Assembly: GCA_946413815.1 (NCBI GenBank)
Contig: CAMKMD010000002.1
Coordinates: 62,001 to 126,000 of the forward strand
Direction: 5' to 3'
Source of the DNA: an uncultured Ruminococcus sp.
GTDB lineage: Bacteria; Bacillota; Clostridia; Oscillospirales; Ruminococcaceae
DNA: 64,000 nt
Below, piece after piece: positions 43,104-52,280 of this stretch. A program made the translations under genes and the position numbers. How positions within the stretch are numbered: the first letter of the stretch is position 1; each line of letters begins with the position of its first letter. The notes beneath the pieces were generated by a model. The model was not told where the DNA came from and ran no database searches. It was given only the letters and a program-made list of their open reading frames with translations.

Positions 43104-45842
43104 ATGAAAAAGATCATTACAGCAATTCTTGCAGCGGCAGTCACAGCGGGTACATTCAGCACAGTACCCTTTGCATCAGCTGCCGGCAGCAGCACATACG
43201 AATTTGAAGACGGTATTATCACATCAGAGGGAGAAGACAGGACCTCTGTCATTGAGCTTGCCGGAGCAGACGGCGGAAAGGCTGTCGATCTTAAAGGCAG
43301 CGGCGACAGCGTGACCATTGAAGCCCAGTCAGAGAACGCCGGCACTCAGACGCTTTCCATCCGCTACAGTCAGCCCTACGATGAAGGCGGCAAGTATCAG
43401 AACATCATTGTCAACGGCAGCAGCGCGGGAGAGCTTTTCTTCGACTACACGGGAGACGGAAAATTCAAAACAGCGGCTGTCAGTGTACCCCTGAAAAAGG
43501 GCAGCAATACCATTACAGTAGAAGCTTCATGGGGCTGGACTATACTTGACAGCCTTGCTTTCGGAGCAGCACAGTCCCCGGCAGCATCTTCATCAGGCAG
43601 GGCAAATCCTGTCATAAGCCGAGGAGTACCGGCATATTCGGGGAAGTCCGGCAGTGCCGCCTCAGCAAACGATGACAAGTATTATACCTCATGGACTTCC
43701 TCAGCGGAGGACTACCTCGCCTATGACCTGTCCGGAGTACCGGAGAAGCAGAGAAAGCAGGTGCTTGCGGTATGGTACAACAACGGCACCTATGATAATA
43801 TAGGCGCATATGTCAGCAAGGCTGATGAACCCGTTGATTATGTCATAGAGGTAAACAAAGCTCCCGGAGGCAGCTATCCCTCTTCGGGCTGGCAGAAAGC
43901 CGCTGAGGTCAGCGGTAACAGCCTCAGCTCACGGCAGCATCTTATCGACATGGAGGGCTGCAGCTGGATAAGAATGAGGGTGACAAAAGCATCCGGCGGA
44001 AAGGTGAACCTTAATCTCGATATCCATGATGCTTCCGGCGGTGTAAATGACAGCTGGGTATTCTTCGGCGATTCCATTACAGCCGGCGGCATGGGCAACG
44101 CCTACGGAACCGGCTTTGCGACCTACATAAACCAGACAGACAGCAACTTCTTTCCCGCACAGCAGAACGGCGGCATCGGCGGTATAACCAGCCGCGACGG
44201 CAAAGCAAACATAGACAGATGGCTCAGCGGCAGTCCGGTAAAGTACGTGAGCATTGCCTACGGAACCAATGACTGCTGGGGCAATCCCAACAACACCTCC
44301 GCTTATTATTCCAACACCAAATATATGATAGACGCAGTACTCAAGGCAGGAAAGGTCCCTGTACTTCCCAAGATACCCTATTCCACCAATCCCGATGTGG
44401 GATCGAATGTGGGCTACTATAACGCAGTGATAGACAAGCTCTACAGCGAATACGGCGACAGCCTTGTCCACGGCCCGGACTTCGATGAATACTTCCGCAA
44501 TAACACCTGGGGCCTCGGTCCGGACGGCGTTCACCCGAATTCCGAAGGATATGACGGTATGCGCAAGCTGTGGGCAAAGACCATGTACGACAACGTTTAC
44601 AGCAGACTTCCGGCAGAGGAAATAACCGTGGAGCCAACAACAGCTGCGCCTTCCTCACCGGCACAGTCCTCCGGCTCGGGCTTCCATGTATCCGGTCAGA
44701 AGATAATCGATGCCAACGGGAATGAGCTCATCATGCGCGGCGTAAATGTACCTCATGCATGGTTCCAGAGCAATACGGAGCAGACACTCAAAGCAGTTGC
44801 TGCAAAGGGCTGCAATACCGTAAGAGTGGTATGCGAAGACGGCGGAAGCGGACGAAGCACATCAGCAGATGAACTCAGAAAGATAATCGGCTGGTGCAAG
44901 GAGAACAAGCTGGTCTGCGTACTGGAGGTACATGACGCAACGGGCAAGGACAGCATATCCGATATCCTTGCTGCGGCAAAGTACTGGAGCGGAGTGAAGG
45001 ATATCCTCAACGAGAATACGGAATACGTTATAGTCAATATAGCGAATGAATGGGTAGGCAAATGGGACAGCAACACATGGGCGCAGGGCTATCAGCAGGC
45101 TATAAAGATAATGCGTGATGCAGGCATCAGGAATATGCTGATGGTGGACGCAGCAGGCTGGGGACAGTACGGCACTTCCATCAAGGAAAAGGGCGCGGAG
45201 GTATTCAGCTCCGACCCCGACAGGAACGTCGTATTCTCCATACATTTCTACGGTACTGCGGGTAAGGATGCGCAGACCATTAAGAACAACATTGACGGTG
45301 CGCTGTCAGCCGGTGCTCCTGTGCTTGCGGGAGAATTCGGATACTATCACAGCGACGGCGATGTTGATGAGGCCTATCTGATGAGCTACTGCGACGAGAA
45401 GGGCCTCGGCTACCTTGCCTGGTCATGGAAGGGCAACGGCGGCGGAGTTGAATATCTCGACCTGGTAAACGACTGGGACGGCCGCAGCCTTACAGAATGG
45501 GGAGAGATATACTTCGGTTCCATGAAGGGCTCTGAGATCTCGTCCGTATTCACAGGAGAAAAGGCTGAGCCTGTAACGGAGGCTCCGGCACCGACAACTG
45601 AAACACCTCCTGCTGAAACATCGGCACAGAAAGCCTCAAAGCCCGGTGACGCTAACTGCGATGATACCATAAATATAGCAGATGCTGTTGCTATCCTCCA
45701 GTTCGTAGCCAACCAGGCAAAGTACCAGCTCGGTGATATGGGCGAGCTCAACGCAGACTGCGACGGTGTCAGGGGCATAACCGGAAATGATGCTATCACT
45801 GTACAGAAGTTCGACGCAGGTGTCATCACTTCATTCAGCTGA
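43104..45842 (+). CDS. Cellulosomal SGNH esterase fused to a GH5_8 beta-mannanase
   Basis: A secreted 912-residue bifunctional enzyme. Signal peptide 1-26; CBM35-like 28-150; a discoidin-like beta domain about 165-315; SGNH esterase about 317-500 (FFGDSITAGG, GTND near 386, DGVHPN near 473); Thr/Pro linker; GH5 about 525-815 with NIANEWVG (acid/base Glu near 648) and AGEFGYYHSDGD (nucleophile Glu near 741); C-terminal dockerin about 848-910. The GH5 part closely follows subfamily 8 bacterial endo-mannanases (VLEVHDATG, DAAGWGQ, LAWSWKGNG). The esterase probably removes acetyl groups from mannan. I start at ATG 43104; an earlier ATG overlaps the GGAGG site. Confidence 0.9.
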   Translation: MKKIITAILAAAVTAGTFSTVPFASAAGSSTYEFEDGIITSEGEDRTSVIELAGADGGKAVDLKGSGDSVTIEAQSENAGTQTLSIRYSQPYDEGGKYQNIIVNGSSAGELFFDYTGDGKFKTAAVSVPLKKGSNTITVEASWGWTILDSLAFGAAQSPAASSSGRANPVISRGVPAYSGKSGSAASANDDKYYTSWTSSAEDYLAYDLSGVPEKQRKQVLAVWYNNGTYDNIGAYVSKADEPVDYVIEVNKAPGGSYPSSGWQKAAEVSGNSLSSRQHLIDMEGCSWIRMRVTKASGGKVNLNLDIHDASGGVNDSWVFFGDSITAGGMGNAYGTGFATYINQTDSNFFPAQQNGGIGGITSRDGKANIDRWLSGSPVKYVSIAYGTNDCWGNPNNTSAYYSNTKYMIDAVLKAGKVPVLPKIPYSTNPDVGSNVGYYNAVIDKLYSEYGDSLVHGPDFDEYFRNNTWGLGPDGVHPNSEGYDGMRKLWAKTMYDNVYSRLPAEEITVEPTTAAPSSPAQSSGSGFHVSGQKIIDANGNELIMRGVNVPHAWFQSNTEQTLKAVAAKGCNTVRVVCEDGGSGRSTSADELRKIIGWCKENKLVCVLEVHDATGKDSISDILAAAKYWSGVKDILNENTEYVIVNIANEWVGKWDSNTWAQGYQQAIKIMRDAGIRNMLMVDAAGWGQYGTSIKEKGAEVFSSDPDRNVVFSIHFYGTAGKDAQTIKNNIDGALSAGAPVLAGEFGYYHSDGDVDEAYLMSYCDEKGLGYLAWSWKGNGGGVEYLDLVNDWDGRSLTEWGEIYFGSMKGSEISSVFTGEKAEPVTEAPAPTTETPPAETSAQKASKPGDANCDDTINIADAVAILQFVANQAKYQLGDMGELNADCDGVRGITGNDAITVQKFDAGVITSFS

Positions 45843-45952
45843 GGATATTTCAGTCTGTCGTATCCTGAACCATTAAGACAGGCCGGAGACAGGATGGCTT
45901 TGCTCTTTATACCGTCTCAGGGAATAATGCGGTCAATATCAGTAACATCACG

Positions 45953-48163
45953 TTATCGCCTGTCCCTGAATTCTGAGGGTGACATTCCTGTCTTCGCCCT
46001 GAACTGACGCATGAAATGTGTAGCGTTCTGATATCCGCAGGAAGCGGCGACCTCGCTGATACGCAGATCCGTCGTTAACAGCAGCTTCTTTGCCATATCT
46101 GTACGTGCTTCGATCAGGTCATCGATATAACTTATCCCGAAATTCTCCTTATACAGCTTCTGAACATAGCTTTTACTGATGTTCAGCCGTTCTGCGAGTA
46201 CAGAGAGATTCCAGTCAAGCTCGGGGGCCTTGTGTATCTCCCGTCTGAGCTTTTTGAGCTGGCTGATGCCTGTAAATCCCTTTCCCGCCGGCACACTGCT
46301 GCCCAGAAGCTCCCAGAGCTCAGATATACATTTCTCAGCCGGATACGAGACTTCTCCGCAGACATAGTAAGGCTCGGGAAGAAATGCAGCAGCTGAACCC
46401 TCCTGCATCTTGCGTATGAGCACTTCAAGCTGTATCATCAGTTCTTCTGCACAGTGCTCCGGCGTTTCCTCCTCAAGCGAAAAAACGATGGAAAAAGTTC
46501 TCTTGTCGAGCCTTGCCGTCTGATACTTACGACCTGATATCAGACGTATTGCATTTGCAAGCAGAAGCTCCGACTGAAGCACATTATCGGTCATTATACT
46601 GCTGCTCCTGTTGTTCGGTGAAGCTGTCAGCATGGCGATTGTAACGAGCATGATGCCGTTTCTTCTGCCTGTCTGCTCCTGCTCTCCGAGATACAGGAGC
46701 AGCCCTTTTTTACTCAGCATATCCGTCATTTTATCGTAAAGAGAGGCTTCCTCCACCTTCTTCTGCAGATACTCCGCATACAGCCTGTGCCGCAGGGTAC
46801 GCAGACCGTTAGCCACAGCACTCAGGAAGTTGAAAAGCATGACAGATGCATTGAAGTCGTCTGCTTTTCCATAGACAAAACCACAATACCCGAAAACCTG
46901 TGCTGCCGCATGAAGCGGGAGTACTATCATCAGCACAGGTCCATGGGGCTGCGAAAGCATCGGCACTATCTGTGATGTCGGGAAGAGGGGGCCGTTTCTG
47001 CCGTCCTTCCATGCCTCCTTTGTAACAGCACAGAGCATCTGCCGGGGATAAGGCTTTGTACGGCATATATCCGGCTGCATCGGTTCACTGTCCCAGTCGG
47101 GCAGGATGCACAGATGCAGCGAGCGGCAGCTTTGGATAATATGTGCTGTCTGGTCAACGATAGCAGTCAGCTCAGAGAGAGACTCAACGCCTGAAGCCCT
47201 TGTTATAACATCCGCATTGATACGCATTTCAAGCATATCGCTGACCTCGGTGTCACGGCGTATCTGCTCACGCACCTTCAGTGCCGCTGCCTGATAATCT
47301 TTCATCCTCTCCACACATCCGCAGCTTGCACCATAGATCATGTGTATACCGCTCCCTGTATCCGGAACAGACACACCTCCGATCATTCTGAGCAGTTTAA
47401 GCGCTCCTGCCCTGCCGGTCTCTGATATGATGCCGCTTATGGTGGTAACGGACGGGAAATTTGATATGGCACAGATGTGACCGTCAAATCCGGTCACGAT
47501 AACATCACCGGGCACATTTATGCCGCCCTTGTCCAGCACATCACATAGGGTCACTGCCATTATATCGTTTGCACATACAACAGCATCGGGGAGCTTTCTT
47601 CTGTGCTGTATGAATTCGTTTCCAAGCTCCTCAGCACGCATTTTCCAGAAGTCACCGTAGAATATCTCACGGGTGCAGCCGTGCTCATCCGCTGCCCGGA
47701 GGAAGCCCGACATACGCTGCTCCGAATCGGGATTGCCCTCAGGTCCTGCAAGGAACATCAGCTCCCTGCAGCCGTGTTTTTCGATAAGGTGGGTTGTCAG
47801 CCCGTATACAGCTTCATCCTGAGGTACAGAGACAGTTTCAAAACCAAGGGCACTGCCCCCGAGGTCAATACACGGTATCCCGGCACGCCTTATCTTTTCC
47901 GATATCATCCGCCGGACGCTTTCCTTGACGAAATACTGTGAAGCAAGCAGCACCCCGTCCAGTGCGGCGCGGTCAAGGAGACAGTAGATACTCTCCTCCC
48001 CCTCCATTATCTCGCTCTGAATATGGAAGTCCAGTCCGTTTGTCACGGTCGTAAGTACTATCACATCACAGCCCGCAGCCGAGGCGGTTCTGAATATGCC
48101 GTCAAGAAGCTGTGTCTGAAGGTCATCAGTTATCGATGGTATCACTACGCCTATCCTTTTCAT
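45953..48163 (-). CDS. Second hybrid regulator: sugar-binding sensor with AraC DNA-binding domain
   Basis: 736 residues with the same plan as 40599-42821: sensor domain 1-285 (RIGVVIPSITDD, DAVVCANDIMAVTL, VIVTGFDGH), a GAF-like middle, a GGDEF-like stretch (MLSKKGLLLYL) and a C-terminal AraC domain (about 635-736) ending in CGYQNATHFMRQFRAKTG. The two have clearly diverged in the sensor, so they probably read different sugars. Start at ATG 48163 with GGGGGAG 5 nt upstream. It is divergent from the metallopeptidase gene and convergent with the GH5 gene. Confidence 0.85.
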   Translation of the reverse strand: MKRIGVVIPSITDDLQTQLLDGIFRTASAAGCDVIVLTTVTNGLDFHIQSEIMEGEESIYCLLDRAALDGVLLASQYFVKESVRRMISEKIRRAGIPCIDLGGSALGFETVSVPQDEAVYGLTTHLIEKHGCRELMFLAGPEGNPDSEQRMSGFLRAADEHGCTREIFYGDFWKMRAEELGNEFIQHRRKLPDAVVCANDIMAVTLCDVLDKGGINVPGDVIVTGFDGHICAISNFPSVTTISGIISETGRAGALKLLRMIGGVSVPDTGSGIHMIYGASCGCVERMKDYQAAALKVREQIRRDTEVSDMLEMRINADVITRASGVESLSELTAIVDQTAHIIQSCRSLHLCILPDWDSEPMQPDICRTKPYPRQMLCAVTKEAWKDGRNGPLFPTSQIVPMLSQPHGPVLMIVLPLHAAAQVFGYCGFVYGKADDFNASVMLFNFLSAVANGLRTLRHRLYAEYLQKKVEEASLYDKMTDMLSKKGLLLYLGEQEQTGRRNGIMLVTIAMLTASPNNRSSSIMTDNVLQSELLLANAIRLISGRKYQTARLDKRTFSIVFSLEEETPEHCAEELMIQLEVLIRKMQEGSAAAFLPEPYYVCGEVSYPAEKCISELWELLGSSVPAGKGFTGISQLKKLRREIHKAPELDWNLSVLAERLNISKSYVQKLYKENFGISYIDDLIEARTDMAKKLLLTTDLRISEVAASCGYQNATHFMRQFRAKTGMSPSEFRDRR

Positions 48164-48185
48164 GATATCTCCCCCTTTTTCACTC

Positions 48186-48215
48186 ATTATACATTACCGT
48201 GCGGCTTCCTGTCAA
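48186..48215 (-). promoter_or_regulatory. Promoter of the second regulator
   Basis: TTGACA (48210-48215), 18 bp, TATAAT (48186-48191) on the minus strand. Confidence 0.8.
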
Positions 48216-48257
48216 CAAGTATTCCACATTATGTCAGTCAGAGTGTTTAAAATGTTA

Positions 48258-48286
48258 TTGAACCGGCAGAGATGTCATGCTATCAT
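48258..48286 (+). promoter_or_regulatory. Promoter of the Svx-like metallopeptidase gene
   Basis: TTGAAC (48258-48263), 17 bp, TATCAT (48281-48286). The leader contains a hairpin with outer stem GCAGGGG/CCCCTGC (48309-48350), not followed by T, so not a terminator. Confidence 0.65.
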
Positions 48287-48402
48287 ATATGTGACAGGAA
48301 AAGTTTATGCAGGGGTGAAGCCCCCGTCCTCCGGGACTTCTCTCCCCTGCCCTTCTGAAAAACGGTAATGGGCATACCGTAACAATAACGGAGTGATGAT
48401 TT

Positions 48403-51159
48403 ATGTTCGGATCAGCAAGAAAAGCGACAGTGTCCGTATTGGCGGCGGCGTTTTCATTCAGTACAGTTCCCCTGTCCTCCTGCATCGAAACTGCCTGGGC
48501 AGCAGATTCACTGATGACACGGGACGTATGGTGCGCAAACGAGGATGTCAACCGCTGGGAATCAGAGCATTTCCAGTTCATCTGGGGCAAAAGCGGCGCA
48601 GACTCAGCGAAGATAACCACGCAGTTCCTTGAGGAGAACGCTAAGAACCTTGAAGCCTGCTGGGATGTCTATATGAACGGCCTTTCCATGGAAGCACCGA
48701 CTCAGTCGGTAAACAAGGCTCTCCGTGACGGCAACAGGTACAAGGTAAATTTCTACATATCCGGCACAGGGCTGAAGCCCTTTGCAGATGACTGGGCGTA
48801 TATGGGCTATGACAGTCAGGGATATGCTTTCATGTTCTGCTGCGTGGGTGCTATGCAGAATTCTCCCAATCCGTCATGGGTTCTCCCCCATGAGTTCGGA
48901 CACGTAGTTACGGCTCATCAGCTTGGCTGGAACGAGAACAAGTATGTTCAGTCCTGGTGGGAGGCTATAGCCAACTGGTACCGTGAGCAGTTCCTCTACT
49001 CCGACTACTACAGCAGCCAGTGGGGAAAAGTAAACGGCATTACCGACTACTTCGAGACCTATATGAAGAACCTCTGCTTCACACCGATACTCGGCCGTGA
49101 TAACTACGCATCCTGGGCGTTTCTGCAGTACATCACCGAGAACCCCGACGGCCTTCCCGGCTACGGCAGCAGCTTCGTAAGAGATCTTATGCAGCAGGGA
49201 AAGCGTGACGAATATCCCTATGACGAGATCGCGCGCATATCCGGCGCTGACATGAAGGACACTCTCGGACATTATGCGAAGAGACTGGCAACTCTCGATC
49301 TCGCCCACAAAAAGGATTATCAGGCACGCCAGAACGAGCTTCTTGCCCGCGGAGAGTGGAACTGGGGAGAGATCTTCACGCTCCTGGAAAATACCACCGG
49401 CAGGGAGAACTACTATACAGTACCGACCGAGCGGGCACCTCAGCAGTTCGGCGTGAACATAGTCCCGCTCGAGGTGACGGGCAGCACTGTCTCCGTCACA
49501 CTTGAGGGCCTGACAAAGGCAGAGGGCGCAGACTGGAGAGCCTGTATCGCAGTCGAGCAGAAGGACGGCACCACCCGCTATTCCGATCTTTTCAAAGCCG
49601 GAGAGACTATGGAGATGGCTTTCGGCAGCAATGACTCAGCGGCATATCTTACCGTCACAGCCACGCCGGACAGCTCTGTGTGGCAGAAGACAGGCGTTCC
49701 GTGGGCATACGGAACAGGTGAATTTGACGAGACTCATGCTCCCTTCCTCGGCAAGACCCGTTACCCGTGGGGAGCAGTTATCACCGGTGCAGGCATCAGG
49801 CAGACACAGACAGATACTGCTGCCGCACACGGTTCACGTCATTCCAACGGCGGCGGCTTCGTAGCCTCAACGGCGAAGGTCGATCCCTCAGTTTACGTAG
49901 GTCCTGACGCCAAGGTGCTCGGATATGCAGTCGTCAGCGGGAACGCGGTCATAGACGGCCATGCAGTAGTGAGCGGAAGCGCCAAGGTCTCGGGAAATGC
50001 GGTCGTGAAGGGTCACGCCGTTGTAGCTGAAAATGCGGTAGTAAAGGATAATGCCATAATAGCTGACAATGCCGGCGTAATGGGAGAGGCAGTCATCTCT
50101 GATAACGCAAGAGTACTCGAAAGCGGCCTTGTCTTCAACAAGTATACAGTCAGCGGGAATGCGACTGTCAAGGGCGTGGCTTACTGTCTGAGCAGCGGTT
50201 CAGCAAAAGGACAGGCCATGCCGGACGGCGATTACTATGATGATTCCGGCAGAACAGTACAGCAGGGCTCCATGTACGGTTGGACGAGCTACAATGAATA
50301 CGCACAGAACCGTCCCTTTACTGACGGACAGACGGCAGCTCTGGAATTTGCAGCCGACAGCACAGACATAGCAGCGGATGAGTATACCTCCACCTTCGGC
50401 ATCACTATGGGCTCTCCGGTATGGAACGAGACACTGACATCCGGAAAAGGCGTACTGACCTTTGACGGTTCAGCCGGGCAGTACCTTCTCGCAGACAGCT
50501 CCTATGCCGCGCTCCATACAGCCGAATACCAGACAGCAGTTCTCCTGCGTGACAGCAGCAGCTGTGAGATATTCCGCTTCGGATCAGCTGATAACAGCAT
50601 ATCACTTTCGGCTGAAAACGGCGCTGTTGCACTGAACGGCGCAGAGCAGAGCGTAAAGGTGGATAAGGCATACGAACCGGGAGAGTGGATAACCGTAAGC
50701 GTGCTCATCACGGACGGCAAAGCGACTCTCAATGTCAATAACGGCAGCAGTCTGAAAACAGAGACCGGCGTATTCACGGCCGAGCCTGTTGATGTCATAG
50801 GCAAAGACGATGTATACCTTGTCGGATCAGGAATGAACGGCTCTATGGACTATTTCCGTGTATATAACAAAGACGTCCCCGAGGCTGAGTATTACTACAC
50901 CGGAAAGGAGGAGATATCCGGCAGTACCGTGACCGGTTATGTCGGCGACCTCAACAGCGACGGAAGCGTTGATGCGTTTGACCTTGTATATATGCGAAAG
51001 GCAGTGACTGAACGTGAAGGCATCAGCGGGAAAAAGGAGCTTGCAGCAGCCGATGTGAACGGTGACAATGATATCAGCGTTGCAGATCTCGTTGTACTTG
51101 AGAGCTATCTCCTCGGCAGAGACAAGGGCTTTCCTGCAGGCGGTACATATACCGTCTGA
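48403..51159 (+). CDS. Svx/AvrXca-like metallopeptidase with hexapeptide repeats, LamG and dockerin
   Basis: 918 residues. A signal peptide (1-34) is followed by a DUF6055/Svx-type domain (about 40-310) with the zinc motif HEFGHVV (near 165) and an EAIANWYR helix. A beta-sandwich (about 320-460) precedes a run of about 18 hexapeptide units (about 490-590, VVSGNAVIDGHAVVSGSAKV and similar), predicted as a left-handed beta-helix. A LamG-like domain (about 640-830) and a C-terminal dockerin (about 850-905) end it. Svx and AvrXca are secreted proteins of plant-pathogenic bacteria. Here the dockerin places it on the cellulosome, acting perhaps on plant glycoproteins. The dockerin repeats are in reverse order. 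Confidence 0.8.
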   Translation: MFGSARKATVSVLAAAFSFSTVPLSSCIETAWAADSLMTRDVWCANEDVNRWESEHFQFIWGKSGADSAKITTQFLEENAKNLEACWDVYMNGLSMEAPTQSVNKALRDGNRYKVNFYISGTGLKPFADDWAYMGYDSQGYAFMFCCVGAMQNSPNPSWVLPHEFGHVVTAHQLGWNENKYVQSWWEAIANWYREQFLYSDYYSSQWGKVNGITDYFETYMKNLCFTPILGRDNYASWAFLQYITENPDGLPGYGSSFVRDLMQQGKRDEYPYDEIARISGADMKDTLGHYAKRLATLDLAHKKDYQARQNELLARGEWNWGEIFTLLENTTGRENYYTVPTERAPQQFGVNIVPLEVTGSTVSVTLEGLTKAEGADWRACIAVEQKDGTTRYSDLFKAGETMEMAFGSNDSAAYLTVTATPDSSVWQKTGVPWAYGTGEFDETHAPFLGKTRYPWGAVITGAGIRQTQTDTAAAHGSRHSNGGGFVASTAKVDPSVYVGPDAKVLGYAVVSGNAVIDGHAVVSGSAKVSGNAVVKGHAVVAENAVVKDNAIIADNAGVMGEAVISDNARVLESGLVFNKYTVSGNATVKGVAYCLSSGSAKGQAMPDGDYYDDSGRTVQQGSMYGWTSYNEYAQNRPFTDGQTAALEFAADSTDIAADEYTSTFGITMGSPVWNETLTSGKGVLTFDGSAGQYLLADSSYAALHTAEYQTAVLLRDSSSCEIFRFGSADNSISLSAENGAVALNGAEQSVKVDKAYEPGEWITVSVLITDGKATLNVNNGSSLKTETGVFTAEPVDVIGKDDVYLVGSGMNGSMDYFRVYNKDVPEAEYYYTGKEEISGSTVTGYVGDLNSDGSVDAFDLVYMRKAVTEREGISGKKELAAADVNGDNDISVADLVVLESYLLGRDKGFPAGGTYTV

Positions 51160-51194
51160 AATATGACCATAATGCAAACATTCATCTCCCATAT

Positions 51195-51238
51195 AAAAAA
51201 GAGCCATCACAGCTATACGCTGTGATGACTCTTTTTTC
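51195..51238. terminator. Bidirectional terminator
   Basis: AGAGCCATCACAGC pairs with GCTGTGATGACTCT with one mismatch, flanked by A6 and T6. It separates the metallopeptidase gene from the leftward thiol-ligase operon. Confidence 0.9.
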
Positions 51239-51278
51239 AGTATCAAACAAGTATAATGATAAGGAATGCTCGTTGTGC

Positions 51279-51497
51279 TCAGTCACCTATAGTTTCGGAA
51301 TAGTACCTGATCAGCTCATCAGCACAGGCCGTTCTTGACATAGGTGCGGACTGCCATACAAGCTCTTCCTCACATTCAAGGCTCAGTACATAGCCGTCAC
51401 ACTGCTCCCATCCGTACAGCAGGAAGTCCCTGCCCTTGTTCGAGAAGCTCACCTCTTCGCCGGAGAGGACTGCCTGACGTAATTCATTCTGACTCAT
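51279..51497 (-). CDS. Small protein of unknown function, last gene of the ligase operon
   Basis: 72 residues, acidic. It starts MSQNELRQAVLSGEEVSF, has a FLLYGWEQCDGYVLSLE beta-hairpin-like stretch with one Cys, and ends with ADELIRYYSET. No family recognised. It is 8 bp after the amidotransferase gene, so it belongs to the same transcript; the size suggests an accessory or binding role, unproven. Confidence 0.65.
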   Translation of the reverse strand: MSQNELRQAVLSGEEVSFSNKGRDFLLYGWEQCDGYVLSLECEEELVWQSAPMSRTACADELIRYYSETIGD

Positions 51498-51505
51498 AAT
51501 CTACC

Positions 51506-52264
51506 TCATATATACATTGCATCCATGGCTGTGATATACTCAAGCGGCGGTACGAATGTGCCCTTGTGCCTGTCGCCCCTGTAGACCTCGTGTCCGTGCT
51601 TATAGGCTATAACCTGTGCCATGGGGAATGGTATCCATACCCCGTCATCAAGCGGTTTTGTCGAGAAGAGAAGACCGCCGTCAAGGCGCTTGAAGCAGAG
51701 AGTGTTTTTCAGGTTTTTATGTACATAGAGCAGCTCGCCGTCATATATCATCAGGTTCAGCTTGTTCCGCGGTGCGTTCTCCACGATGAAGCTGTTGATT
51801 ATCTCAAACCGCTCACGCTCATTGGGTATACTGTGTGATATATGCTCATTCATGGTATCAAGCAGAGAAAGAAAGAATCGCTCTGAATCAGTGTCTCCGG
51901 ACTGAACGGAGGCATAGCGGTGATTATGCCGGCCGTTGAATATAGTGCCGTTGTGTATCAGAGTCCATTCCCTGCCGGAGTTATCCGTGCCTGTGAATGG
52001 ATGGCAGTTCTTCTCGTTTATCGAACCGACGGTGGCGAATCTGATATGTGCGAGGAGAGTTTTCTGCGGCGGGAGGCAGTCAGTCATATCCCTCAGTATA
52101 CTGCTCTCACTGGCGCAGACAGGCTCCTTGAGTATCACTCTGCTGCCGCTTTCATACATCATCCCCCATCCGTGGGGATTATTCCTGCTGTGGGCAAAGA
52201 ATGCACGCAGATAGTCTGTTATATCCGTTTCTTTATCTGAAGTGAAGCCTAAAAGCTCACACAT
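51506..52264 (-). CDS. Class II glutamine amidotransferase (YafJ/EgtC-like)
   Basis: 252 residues. The N-terminal nucleophile is Cys2 (MCELLGFTS), followed by HSRNNPHGWGMMY, LAHIRFATVGSINEKNCHPF and WTLIHNGTIF, the class II (Ntn) amidohydrolase pattern. Relatives include EgtC, which removes a gamma-glutamyl group from an ergothioneine precursor. No synthase domain is attached. It is co-transcribed with two glutamate-cysteine ligase homologues, so hydrolysis of a gamma-glutamyl bond is a reasonable inference. The substrate is unknown. Confidence 0.88.
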   Translation of the reverse strand: MCELLGFTSDKETDITDYLRAFFAHSRNNPHGWGMMYESGSRVILKEPVCASESSILRDMTDCLPPQKTLLAHIRFATVGSINEKNCHPFTGTDNSGREWTLIHNGTIFNGRHNHRYASVQSGDTDSERFFLSLLDTMNEHISHSIPNERERFEIINSFIVENAPRNKLNLMIYDGELLYVHKNLKNTLCFKRLDGGLLFSTKPLDDGVWIPFPMAQVIAYKHGHEVYRGDRHKGTFVPPLEYITAMDAMYI

Positions 52265-52280
52265 TTATTTCACCGCCGTT

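Noticed and set aside
48309..48350. A terminator upstream of the Svx-like gene
   Set aside because: The stem is strong but no T run follows on either strand.
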